Shown: piece by piece, positions 57,451 through 64,000 of the stretch | How the letters are laid out: every line of letters begins with the position of its first letter | How positions within the stretch are numbered: the first letter of the stretch is position 1 | NCBI RefSeq assembly: GCF_000262045.1 | Contig: NZ_AJVF01000039.1 | Location: 124,001 to 188,000, forward strand | Direction of reading: 5' to 3' | DNA: 64,000 nucleotides | From: Bacillus siamensis KCTC 13613 | GTDB taxonomy: Bacteria; Bacillota; Bacilli; Bacillales; Bacillaceae | The notes under the pieces: generated by a model | Told to the model about the DNA's origin: nothing | Seen by the model: only the letters and a program-made list of their open reading frames with translations | The model's database searches: none | Position numbers and translations under genes: made by a program

Positions 57451-57520
57451 TTCTTGTAGTCTAGTCTTTTACGGCACTAGGTAGAAACAATCAGACCATA
57501 TTACTGATCATATACAAGAA
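57451..57520 (-). ncRNA. Guanine-class purine riboswitch upstream of nupG
   Basis: Minus-strand aptamer: P1 TTCTTGTA/TACAAGAA, P2 ATCAG/CTGAT with loop TAATATGGT, J2/3 with the invariant TTTCTACC, P3 CTAGT/ACTAG with loop GCCGTAAAAG. The discriminator base in J3/1 is C (GACTAC), giving guanine/hypoxanthine rather than adenine specificity. Ligand binding would allow the downstream terminator and switch nupG off. Confidence 0.92.
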
Positions 57521-57545
57521 TAACGATATTACATGAGATAGCAGT

Positions 57546-57574
57546 ATTTTATCGTTTCAATTTTTGAAAATCAA
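57546..57574 (-). promoter_or_regulatory. nupG promoter
   Basis: Minus strand TTGATT (57574-57569), 17-bp spacer, TAAAAT (57551-57546), about 25 bp upstream of the aptamer. 57575-57658 is very AT-rich with no other recognised feature. Confidence 0.6.
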
Positions 57575-57658
57575 CCTTTTTAGATATTTTCAAAATAATA
57601 AATTTATATTATAAATAAAGAAAATAAAGGATATGTAAAAGTAATTGGATAATAAAGG

Positions 57659-57664
57659 TATAAT
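57659..57664 (+). promoter_or_regulatory. Probable -10 box of the rlmA leader transcript
   Basis: TATAAT on the plus strand; no convincing -35 at 16-18 bp. Transcription from about 57671 would give a leader of roughly 230 nt before rlmA. Confidence 0.45.
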
Positions 57665-57768
57665 ATGCTCCTAAAAACCGTTCCGGTTCATTGTAAAGGC
57701 TGGATGCAGCTGGTAAAATGGATCTGAGGGCACAGCCTTCAAAAGACGGCAGAAAAGGGGTCATTTTC

Positions 57769-57798
57769 GTGATCATCCAGTTCATTCGTTACAGATAA
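57769..57798 (+). CDS. Leader peptide of the rlmA attenuator (9 codons)
   Basis: GTG 57769 follows AAAAGGGG (57753-57760) at ideal spacing and encodes M-I-I-Q-F-I-R-Y-R then TAA. The final Arg-Tyr-Arg is a +X+ motif of the kind that stalls ribosomes carrying macrolides or ketolides. The stop codon lies 4 nt before the 5' arm of the terminator hairpin. Translation is inferred from the ribosome-binding site, motif and layout. Confidence 0.65.
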   Translation: MIIQFIRYR

Positions 57799-57802
57799 TG
57801 AG

Positions 57803-57862
57803 AGGTATAGATAAATAGGTTAAACTTCCAATTTTGCGAGGTTTATTTGTCTATGCCTTTTT
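57803..57862 (+). terminator. Leader terminator of rlmA
   Basis: AGGTATAGATAAATA (57803-57817) pairs with TATTTGTCTATGCCT (57844-57858), 15 bp with two wobbles, plus an inner AACTT/AGGTT stem; TTTTT follows. It lies between the leader ORF and rlmA, so it must be bypassed for rlmA expression. Confidence 0.85.
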
Positions 57863-57899
57863 CATTTCATCGAAATAACGAATGAATGAGGTGTTTTTA

Positions 57900-58781
57900 T
57901 TGACGTCTATAAAAAGAAAACGCGCGGAATTACTGCAATCGTGCCAGTCCGTATTCAGGTGTCCGCTATGCCGCATGGCCATGGCGGTCTCACAAAATCA
58001 AAGCTTGATATGCGGAAACGGGCATACATTTGATATATCAAAACAAGGATATGTGAATTTCCTCAATAAAGCGGTCAAAACACGCTATGACAGGCAGCTG
58101 TTTGAAGCGAGACGCGAGCTGTTTGACAGCCGGGAGTTTTTTGCGCCGGTTCAAAAAGAGATCGCCGCCATCATCAGCCGCATTCAATCTCCGCAAACAA
58201 CTGCGGCGATATTGGATGCGGGATGCGGAGAAGGCTCTCATTTAGCCGCCGTATGCAAATTGCTTCAGCCCGCTTTTTCCGTGACGGGAATCGGCATTGA
58301 TCTCTCGAAAGAAGGTGTGCTGCATGCCGCAAAGGCCTTCGGAGATCATTTGGTTTTTGCCGTCGCTGATGTGGCGGGTGCGCCGTTTGCCGACAGCTGT
58401 TTTGATGTCGTGATGTCTGTTTTATCACCTTGGAATTACAAGGAATGCAGCAGGCTTTTACGAAAGGGCGGCACAGTCATTAAAGCGGTGCCGCGGCGTG
58501 ATTATTTGAAGGAAGTAAGGGAATTCTTTTTCGGAGACAGTCCCCGGCGGAATGACACCGCCGATTCAGCGGCCTGCCGTTTCCAAGCGGGCTTTCAAAC
58601 CTTTGAGCGCAAACGGCTGCGTTACAAGAAGACGTTATCGCAGCCTGATCTTGAACGGCTTGTGAAAATGACGCCCCTAACATGGAAATGCACTGAAGAA
58701 AGCATTCAGCGGTTTATCGGCCGGAAAGCGGCTGATATCACGATAGATATCGAAATTTTAATCGGGACCGATCCACTGTAA
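57900..58781 (+). CDS. rlmA: 23S rRNA (guanine-N1) methyltransferase RlmA(II)-like (YxjB/TlrB type)
   Basis: 293 residues from TTG 57900 (GAGGTG at 57888-57893); an ATG at 57882 lies before that site. N-terminal zinc finger Cys-x2-Cys ... Cys-x-x-x-His (FRCPLCRMAM, ICGNGHTFD), then a SAM-binding domain with ILDAGCGEGSHL and the DVVMSVLSPWNYKEC segment. The Gram-positive enzymes methylate G748 of 23S rRNA in the peptide exit tunnel and reduce binding of tylosin-type macrolides. Control by the upstream leader peptide and terminator fits that role. Confidence 0.88.
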   Translation: MTSIKRKRAELLQSCQSVFRCPLCRMAMAVSQNQSLICGNGHTFDISKQGYVNFLNKAVKTRYDRQLFEARRELFDSREFFAPVQKEIAAIISRIQSPQTTAAILDAGCGEGSHLAAVCKLLQPAFSVTGIGIDLSKEGVLHAAKAFGDHLVFAVADVAGAPFADSCFDVVMSVLSPWNYKECSRLLRKGGTVIKAVPRRDYLKEVREFFFGDSPRRNDTADSAACRFQAGFQTFERKRLRYKKTLSQPDLERLVKMTPLTWKCTEESIQRFIGRKAADITIDIEILIGTDPL

Positions 58782-58787
58782 AACGGA

Positions 58788-58818
58788 AAAGACACGCGAT
58801 TAGCGTGTCTTTTTTTTA
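58788..58818. terminator. Bidirectional terminator between rlmA and the MetE-like gene
   Basis: AAAAGACACGC / GCGTGTCTTTT hairpin with T-tract. Confidence 0.9.
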
Positions 58819-59952
58819 TTTCCAGACTTCACCGGCAATATCGACGACATTGCGCAGTTTTGCCCATTGCTGTTCTTCTGTGATCAGGTTTCCTTCCTCA
58901 GTGGAAGCGAATCCGCATTGCGGGCTGAGGCAAAGCTGATCCAGGCTGACATATTGAGAAGCTTCTTCAATCCGGCGTTTAACCGCGTCCTTGTCTTCGA
59001 GATCGCCGTGTTTCGACGTAATCAAACCGAGCACAAGCTGGAGATCAGAGCGCTTGACATAACGGAGCGGTTCAAAGCCGCCGGAGCGGGAATCATCATA
59101 TTCCAGGAACAATCCGTCAAGGTCAAGCCCGTCAAAAATCGTTTCCGCCGCCGCATCATATCCGCCTTCAGCCGTCCATGTGGACTGGAAGTTGCCGCGG
59201 CAGATATGCATCGTAACCTTCAAGTCGGCAGGACGGTCTTTGATGGCGTCATTAATAGAAGCTGCGAACAGCCCGCGCAGCTCATCCGGCGTCGTTCCGA
59301 ATGCTTCAATCTGACGAAGCCCCGCTTCAGATAAGAAAACGGCCCATGCGGTGTCATCGAGCTGAAGATAGCGGCATCCGGCGTCATAGAAAGCTTGAAT
59401 CGCTTTTTTATACGCCTTTGATACATCATGCTGAAATTGTTTGTAATCATTCTGATACGCCGCTTTTTCCAATTTTCCGCGGAAAAACAGCATATTCGGG
59501 CTTGGAATCGTCATTTTTGGAACAGCATCGCCGGCAATGCTGTGAAGAAATTTATAATCTTCGAGCATCGGATGCTGAGAAAAATCAATATCTCCCGTTA
59601 CTTTAATGCCGCGCGCTTTCGTCTGTACATTGTGAAACTGAATGCCGCTATCTGGTGTAAACGCTTCGACGCCGTCTAAGTTTTCGAGAAAATCAAAATG
59701 CCACCAGGCCCGGCGGAATTCGCCGTCAGTCACGACATTGAGGCCGGTTTCTTTCTGCTTTTCCACGCTGCGGATGATTTCTTTGTTTTCGATTTCGCGC
59801 AGCTGTTCTGCCGAAATCTCACCCGCCGCTCTTTGCAGGCGGGCTTGCTTCACAGCCGCCGGCCGGAGCAGGCTTCCGACCTGATCCGCGCGAAACGGCG
59901 GGTTTTTTCTAAGAAGAGTGTGCAATGATTGTTCTGTGTTTTGCTGTGACAT
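58816..59952 (-). CDS. yxjG: MetE-like cobalamin-independent methionine synthase family protein (YxjG/YxjH)
   Basis: 378 residues, TIM barrel corresponding to the C-terminal catalytic half of MetE. Zinc-ligand candidates are His/Cys in VTMHICRGNF and Cys in LSPQCGFAST. N-terminal RADQVGSLLRP and VTDGEFRR are typical of the short family members. It probably transfers a methyl group to homocysteine or a related thiol. B. subtilis has two adjacent paralogues, yxjG and yxjH; only one copy is here, so the choice between the two names is arbitrary. An S-box riboswitch precedes it. Confidence 0.82.
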   Translation of the reverse strand: MSQQNTEQSLHTLLRKNPPFRADQVGSLLRPAAVKQARLQRAAGEISAEQLREIENKEIIRSVEKQKETGLNVVTDGEFRRAWWHFDFLENLDGVEAFTPDSGIQFHNVQTKARGIKVTGDIDFSQHPMLEDYKFLHSIAGDAVPKMTIPSPNMLFFRGKLEKAAYQNDYKQFQHDVSKAYKKAIQAFYDAGCRYLQLDDTAWAVFLSEAGLRQIEAFGTTPDELRGLFAASINDAIKDRPADLKVTMHICRGNFQSTWTAEGGYDAAAETIFDGLDLDGLFLEYDDSRSGGFEPLRYVKRSDLQLVLGLITSKHGDLEDKDAVKRRIEEASQYVSLDQLCLSPQCGFASTEEGNLITEEQQWAKLRNVVDIAGEVWK

Positions 59953-59982
59953 GAACGATTCCTTCTTTCCTCAATGAAATAT

Positions 59983-60014
59983 AAAAAGCTCTTCCCTTGG
60001 ATAGGGAAGAGCTT
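59983..60014 (-). terminator. Expression-platform terminator of the S-box leader
   Basis: Minus strand AAGCTCTTCCCT / AGGGAAGAGCTT hairpin followed by TTTTTAT, about 30 nt before the coding start. Confidence 0.88.
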
Positions 60015-60032
60015 GCGTCCGCAAATCTCAAC

Positions 60033-60115
60033 CTTATCTTCAGGATTTAGCACCATTCTGCTGAACAGCGGTTGCCGGGTATCATAGGGCCAGTCCCTCC
60101 ACCTCTCTTGATAAG
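60033..60115 (-). ncRNA. SAM-I (S-box) riboswitch
   Basis: Minus-strand aptamer with P1 CTTATC/GATAAG, then the conserved AGAGAGGTGGAGGGACTGGCCC, GATACCCGGCAACC and GGTGCTAAATCC elements. SAM binding favours the downstream terminator, so the MetE-like gene is expressed when SAM is low. Confidence 0.95.
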
Positions 60116-60154
60116 GAAATATGCTATTTTTCAGAATAAACTGTAATACTCTTA

Positions 60155-60182
60155 ATCTTAGTATATTATCTTATATTGTCAA
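60155..60182 (-). promoter_or_regulatory. Promoter of the S-box gene
   Basis: Minus strand TTGACA (60182-60177), 16-bp spacer, TAAGAT (60160-60155), about 35 bp upstream of the aptamer. Confidence 0.6.
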
Positions 60183-60201
60183 TATATTTCGATAAATATT
60201 T

Positions 60202-60678
60202 TTATTTATCACCCTCAAATAGAATCATATCTATCACGATTGCGATCGCAAGACAAAGAACAATATCCTCTTCATTTTCAATCTCCAGATGATAGGAATC
60301 ACCCCAGCTCATCCATGATTTGGTGACGGTCATCCGGTTTGATTTCCCGTCTGTCACTTGAAAATTCCGTCCCCACACATCGCCGGTAATATCCCAGCCG
60401 ACTCCGGAAATTTCAAATTTCGGTTTGAAAAACGTCACTTTCTTGATGACTTGGCATACAGGCTTGCCGCCGACGGAAATTTCGTAACGGGGAACGAGCG
60501 ACATCAGTTTCTGACTGACACTGGCGAGCGTGCGGCCGTCCAAATCGGACAGCTTCAGTTCGTCACCGAAAGAAAACAGCTTTCCCTCCACATTGAAAAC
60601 TTCTTTTCCGCTTTCAAGAAACACTTGAAACCGATTCTTAAACGTAAACATCCGCTCTTTGATATAAAAATGATACAT
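60202..60678 (-). CDS. yxjI: LURP-one/tubby-like protein YxjI
   Basis: 158 residues, soluble. Beta-rich with the LOR/tubby-C-like pattern: YIKERMFTFKNRFQVF, FSFGDELKLSDLDGRTLASVSQKL, and GRNFQVTDG before a hydrophobic C-terminal helix (IVLCLAIAIVIDMILF). Relatives include phospholipid scramblase folds, and the C-terminal helix may contact membrane. Function unknown. Start after AAGGAG. Confidence 0.82.
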   Translation of the reverse strand: MYHFYIKERMFTFKNRFQVFLESGKEVFNVEGKLFSFGDELKLSDLDGRTLASVSQKLMSLVPRYEISVGGKPVCQVIKKVTFFKPKFEISGVGWDITGDVWGRNFQVTDGKSNRMTVTKSWMSWGDSYHLEIENEEDIVLCLAIAIVIDMILFEGDK

Positions 60679-60780
60679 AAAAAAACTCCTTTTTTATGTT
60701 GTACGTAAAAAGGAGACGGATGGTTTCATATTCGAGGGGTGCACAAAAAAAGGCTGCCGATTTTGCGGCAGCTGTCGTTT

Positions 60781-60948
60781 TTATGATAGCGGCATCCGGC
60801 GTTTCTGACGGATCGCATTTAAATCAATGATGTTATTCGTGTCGGCAGCTGTCACCAGCGGGCTTGTCTTTGGCGTTTTCCGGCGGTTGTCCTTACTGAA
60901 AGAGAAAACCAGGTATCCTGTCAAAGCAGCAAAAATAAGTAGCATCAT
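60781..60948 (-). CDS. Small membrane-anchored protein (YxjJ position)
   Basis: 55 residues from two adjacent ATGs (60948, 60945), preceded by GGGAGG. N-terminal hydrophobic helix MMLLIFAALTGYLVFSFS, then a polar tail (DNRRKTPKTSPLVTAAD... NAIRQKRRMPLS). Codon use resembles neighbouring genes. Located between yxjI and pepT where B. subtilis has yxjJ, but it is shorter than I recall for that protein, so no symbol is given. Confidence 0.6.
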   Translation of the reverse strand: MMLLIFAALTGYLVFSFSKDNRRKTPKTSPLVTAADTNNIIDLNAIRQKRRMPLS

Positions 60949-61304
60949 TTTACATACCTCCCAAAAAAAGTTTTGGTATTATTATTGTACGAAAAAACAA
61001 ACGAAAAGTATTCAAACAATTGTCACTTTTTTAAAAAATAAAGACATTTTCCGTAAAAATGACTATGATCTGCGGTTGATTTTGCTCTTGTTGTGGTTCT
61101 ATAGATTGTATCGGCTGCTGAGTGATTATCATTTATATAACTTTTTCACTATTTTTTGACAGTGCCGAATTAACTATACATTGTTTTCGTTTGCCTTGTG
61201 TTATTCAGTACCCTAAAAAATCCTGCGATATGCAAAATAACTGCTTCTAACGGAAGATTATGATTTGATAGCGCTTTCCTTACTTTTTGTAAGAAAACGA
61301 GATG
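60949..61304. other. Gene-free interval with inverted repeat and cre-like site
   Basis: AT-rich 355 bp between two small minus-strand genes. TGATAGCGCTTTCC at 61266-61279 matches the cre pattern TGWNANCGNTNWCA with one mismatch. TTTTTGTAAGA (61284-61294) is a perfect inverted match of TCTTACAAAAA (61308-61318), whose second arm covers the end of the next gene. Nothing else recognised. Confidence 0.45.
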
Positions 61305-61427
61305 TTATCTTACAAAAAATCGTCTGAACATTTTCCGCAGCTTTTTAAAAGGGTTCGATTTCGTCTCCAGAACGCGGGGGTCTTTTAAGGTTTTTTTCAA
61401 TTCTCTTGCTACAGTGCCTCTTGCCAT
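61305..61427 (-). CDS. Very small basic protein, 40 residues
   Basis: ATG 61427 preceded by AAGGAGTG encodes MARGTVARELKKTLKDPRVL, continuing ETKSNPFKKL and ending RKMFRRFFVR. Strongly basic, 14 Lys/Arg of 40, amphipathic rather than membrane-spanning. The start context is very good and the frame is clean. No family is recognised. An inverted repeat overlaps the stop codon. Confidence 0.6.
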   Translation of the reverse strand: MARGTVARELKKTLKDPRVLETKSNPFKKLRKMFRRFFVR

Positions 61428-61498
61428 AGTCTTCACTCCTTCTTTCCAATTCATACCTTATATACGGAAAGAAAGAAGGAAAGGTTTCATGTGAAAGA

Positions 61499-61527
61499 AA
61501 AAAACCAAAGCAGGGAGCTTTGGTTTT
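61499..61527 (-). terminator. Terminator after pepT
   Basis: AAACCAAAGC / GCTTTGGTTT hairpin; on the minus strand it is followed by a T-rich run. Confidence 0.85.
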
Positions 61528-62758
61528 ACGCGCGTTCTTCAAATAGCCTGGCGATCTCAACAATGACGTTTACCGCCTTTTCCATATGGTCGACGGAAAT
61601 GTATTCATATTTTCCGTGGAAGTTTTCGCCGCCCGTGAAGATGTTCGGTGTCGGCAGTCCCATGTAAGAGAGCTGTGATCCGTCAGTTCCGCCCCGGATC
61701 GGTTCGATAATCGGTTCGATGCCGAGGTTTTTCATGGCTTGATAGGCGATGTCGACAATTTCTTTGACCGGTTCGATTTTTTCTCTCATGTTGTAATATT
61801 GATCATGCAGTTCAAGCTTGATGCTTTCCTTGCCGTATTTAGCTGCAAGCGCGTCGGCGGTTTTCTGCATAAATTCTTTTCGTTCTGTAAAGCGGTCTCT
61901 GTCAAAGTCTCTGATGATGTACGACAGGGCGGCTTCAGAAACGTCTCCGTTCATTGAATTTAAGTGATAGAAGCCTTCATACCCTTCCGTATATTCCGGC
62001 GCTTCTTCTTTCGGCAGCGCGTGATGAAATTCCATCGCGATTTTTGAAGCGTTGACCATTTTGTTTTTCGCCGTTCCGGGGTGAACGCTTTTTCCGTAAC
62101 AAGTAAGCTTTGCGGAGGCTGCGTTAAAGCTTTCATATTGCAGTTCGCCGAGGGGGCCTCCGTCTACCGTGTAGGCGAATGCGGCGTTGAAGCGGCCGAC
62201 ATCGAATTTGTGAGGTCCTCTGCCGATTTCTTCATCCGGCGTGAATGCGACCCGGATCGTCCCGTGTTTGATGTCCGGATGTTTGATTAAGTACGCCATT
62301 GCCGTCATGATTTCGGCAATGCCCGCTTTGTTGTCGGCTCCGAGCAGCGTCGTGCCGTCGGTTGTAATCAGCGTCTGGCCTTTATAGCGGGAAAGCTCCG
62401 GGAATTGCTCAGGCGACAGGATGACGTTGAGTTTGTCATTCAGAACGATATCATGTCCGTCATAGCTTTCAATAATCTGAGGATTCACATTTTTTCCGGT
62501 GAAATCAGTCGCTGTATCTACGTGGGCCAGAAAACCGATCGTCGGCACGTCTTTATCCGTATTTGCCGGAAGAGTCGCCATGACGTATCCATTGTCATCG
62601 ACTGTGATTTCTTTCATGCCGATCGACTTTAATTCATCTGCCAGCATGTTGGCCAATGTCAGCTGTCCGGGGGTTGATGGACAGTTTTCATTGTTTTCGT
62701 CAGACTGTGTATCGACTTTTACATAAGAAGTAAAGCGTTCAATGATTTCGTTTTTCAT
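61526..62758 (-). CDS. pepT: Peptidase T (tripeptide aminopeptidase) PepT
   Basis: 410 residues, M20B metallopeptidase. Zinc-site motifs: [11 protein letters not shown] (His, Asp), [10 protein letters not shown] (bridging Asp), TPDEEIGRG (general base Glu and ligand Glu), [12 protein letters not shown], and the last ligand His in [11 protein letters not shown]. Cytosolic cleavage of the N-terminal residue from tripeptides. Start ATG 62758 after AAGGAGATGACGG. Confidence 0.96.
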   Translation of the reverse strand: MKNEIIERFTSYVKVDTQSDENNENCPSTPGQLTLANMLADELKSIGMKEITVDDNGYVMATLPANTDKDVPTIGFLAHVDTATDFTGKNVNPQIIESYDGHDIVLNDKLNVILSPEQFPELSRYKGQTLITTDGTTLLGADNKAGIAEIMTAMAYLIKHPDIKHGTIRVAFTPDEEIGRGPHKFDVGRFNAAFAYTVDGGPLGELQYESFNAASAKLTCYGKSVHPGTAKNKMVNASKIAMEFHHALPKEEAPEYTEGYEGFYHLNSMNGDVSEAALSYIIRDFDRDRFTERKEFMQKTADALAAKYGKESIKLELHDQYYNMREKIEPVKEIVDIAYQAMKNLGIEPIIEPIRGGTDGSQLSYMGLPTPNIFTGGENFHGKYEYISVDHMEKAVNVIVEIARLFEERA

Positions 62759-62952
62759 ACCGTCATCTCCTTTGTCTTATCTTACCATGTGCGGGGGAGG
62801 GATTTCTATTTCACTTACCCGTTTGAATTACGCGAATGAAAACAAAATATGAAGAAACGATGACTAAACGATTAAACTTTCTGAAAATGGATGATTGAGG
62901 AAGAAAAAACCTATATAATATGGTCAATTCATTCAATAGGGAGGCTTTCTTC

Positions 62953-63969
62953 ATGGCGATTTTAGTGACAGGCGGAGCGGGTTATATCGGAAGCCACACA
63001 TGTGTCGAGCTGTTAAACAGCGGCTATGACATCGTGGTTCTGGATAATCTGTCAAATAGTTCACCGGAAGCATTGGAGCGTGTGAAAGACATTACCGGAA
63101 AAGGGCTTGTGTTTTATGAAGCGGATCTCCTTGACCGTGATGCCGTTCACCGGGTGTTTGCTGAAAATGAGATTGAAGCCGTCATTCATTTTGCGGGTTT
63201 AAAAGCGGTCGGTGAGTCTGTGGCTGTTCCGCTCCGTTATTATCATAATAATCTGACGGGGACGTTTATTTTATGTGAAGCCATGCAGGCACACGGTGTG
63301 AAAAAAATCGTCTTTAGCTCATCAGCAACGGTTTATGGCGTTCCGGAAACAACGCCGATCACCGAAGATTTTCCGTTAAGCGCGACCAATCCTTACGGGC
63401 AGACCAAGCTGATGCTGGAACAGATTTTGCGCGATCTGCATAAGGCGGACCCTGAATGGAGCATTGCGCTGCTCCGCTACTTTAATCCGTTCGGCGCGCA
63501 TCCGAGCGGCCGGATCGGAGAAGACCCGAACGGCATCCCGAATAATTTAATGCCGTATGTCGCCCAAGTCGCTGTCGGCAAGCTTGAGCAATTACAGGTG
63601 TTCGGCAATGATTATCCGACAAAGGACGGCACCGGCGTGCGGGATTACATCCATGTCGTTGACCTTGCCGAGGGTCACGTCAGAGCGCTTGAAAAGGTGC
63701 TGGACACAACGGGCGCCGACGCCTATAATCTCGGCACGGGAAGAGGCTACAGCGTTCTTGAAATGGTCAAGGCGTTTGAAAAAGTATCAGGAAAAGAAGT
63801 GCCGTACCGTTTTGCCGACCGGCGCCCGGGAGACATTGCCGCATGCTTCGCAGACCCGGCAAAAGCGAAGGCAGAATTAGGCTGGGAAGCAAAGCGCGGC
63901 CTTGAAGAAATGTGCGCTGACTCTTGGAAGTGGCAGTCCTCCAATGTGAACGGGTACCAAAAGGTATAA
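62953..63969 (+). CDS. galE: UDP-glucose 4-epimerase GalE
   Basis: 338 residues, extended SDR. NAD-binding [11 protein letters not shown] at residues 5-15, catalytic Ser in FSSSATVYG and Tyr-x3-Lys in NPYGQTK, C-terminal GYSVLEMV and RRPGDIAA. Interconverts UDP-glucose and UDP-galactose for galactose use, teichoic acid and exopolysaccharide. ATG 62953 after GGGAGG; the open frame from 62920 lacks a ribosome-binding site. A TATAAT box is at 62914-62919. Confidence 0.96.
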   Translation: MAILVTGGAGYIGSHTCVELLNSGYDIVVLDNLSNSSPEALERVKDITGKGLVFYEADLLDRDAVHRVFAENEIEAVIHFAGLKAVGESVAVPLRYYHNNLTGTFILCEAMQAHGVKKIVFSSSATVYGVPETTPITEDFPLSATNPYGQTKLMLEQILRDLHKADPEWSIALLRYFNPFGAHPSGRIGEDPNGIPNNLMPYVAQVAVGKLEQLQVFGNDYPTKDGTGVRDYIHVVDLAEGHVRALEKVLDTTGADAYNLGTGRGYSVLEMVKAFEKVSGKEVPYRFADRRPGDIAACFADPAKAKAELGWEAKRGLEEMCADSWKWQSSNVNGYQKV

Positions 63970-63978
63970 AAGAAAAGA

Positions 63979-64000
63979 GACCTTCAAATGATGAAGGTCT
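63979..64000 (+). terminator. Terminator after galE, cut by the window end
   Basis: AGACCTTC / GAAGGTCT hairpin with the T-tract presumably just beyond the window. Confidence 0.7.

Noticed and set aside
60827-61159. 110-codon plus-strand open frame over the small membrane protein gene
   Set aside because: No ribosome-binding site; it reads through AT-rich intergenic DNA, while the minus strand holds a better supported small gene.

Overview
The window is chromosomal DNA from a Bacillus of the B. subtilis species group. From memory of the family proteins, nearly every gene has a close counterpart in the aldX-to-galE part of the B. subtilis 168 chromosome, in largely the same order. Protein divergence and gene-content differences point to the B. 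amyloliquefaciens / B. velezensis branch rather than B. subtilis itself; this is inference, not a database result. There are no rRNA or tRNA genes, no CRISPR array and no insertion sequence that I can recognise.

Layout. 1-7960: partial aldehyde dehydrogenase gene aldX, a double-TetR regulator (yxbF), the cold-shock membrane-fluidity module des-desK-desR, a short-chain dehydrogenase (yxbG), a small membrane protein and htpG. 7963-21885: sugar transporter csbC, iolS and iolR, then the myo-inositol operon iolABCDE-(iolF remnant)-GHIJ. IolR-type 11-mer operators and CcpA cre sites lie in the shared control region. 21955-26775: the BceRS-BceAB-like peptide-stress module yxdJKLM-yxeA. 26779-31172: Fur-controlled siderophore lipoprotein yxeB, spore-coat-like Q-rich proteins, lipoprotein yxeF, yxeG and HAD phosphatase yxeH. 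31215-35559: the deoxyribonucleoside operon deoR-dra-nupC-pdp. 35560-39750: an accessory interval with a decayed amino-acid permease, another gene tail, and an AT-rich pair of convergent genes (Nudix hydrolase; PLD-helicase-DUF3427 protein). This interval sits where B. subtilis carries the hut operon. 39930-43999: bglP-bglH-yxiE with cre and a LicT antiterminator/terminator leader. 44116-55271: EamA transporter, pectin lyase, RNA helicase dbpA, yxiO, licT, lichenase bglS, citrate transporter citH, catalase katE and yxiS. 55380-64000: secreted DUF3298 protein, nupG with a guanine riboswitch, rlmA with a leader-peptide attenuator, a MetE-like gene with a SAM riboswitch, yxjI, two very small genes, pepT and galE.

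How it works together. Much of the window is carbon scavenging from plants and dead cells: inositol, aryl-beta-glucosides, lichenan, pectin, nucleosides and citrate. Repeated cre-like sites suggest shared CcpA control. Stress functions (CsbC and KatE with SigB-type promoters, HtpG, Des, YxdLM) are interspersed.

The most interesting signals are: (1) a nine-codon leader ORF ending Arg-Tyr-Arg just before a terminator in front of the 23S rRNA methyltransferase gene rlmA, which reads as a macrolide-sensing attenuator; (2) the AT-rich Nudix / PLD-helicase-DUF3427 pair, a candidate defence or DNA-processing island; (3) the internally deleted iolF; (4) small genes and hairpins not explained by ordinary annotation.
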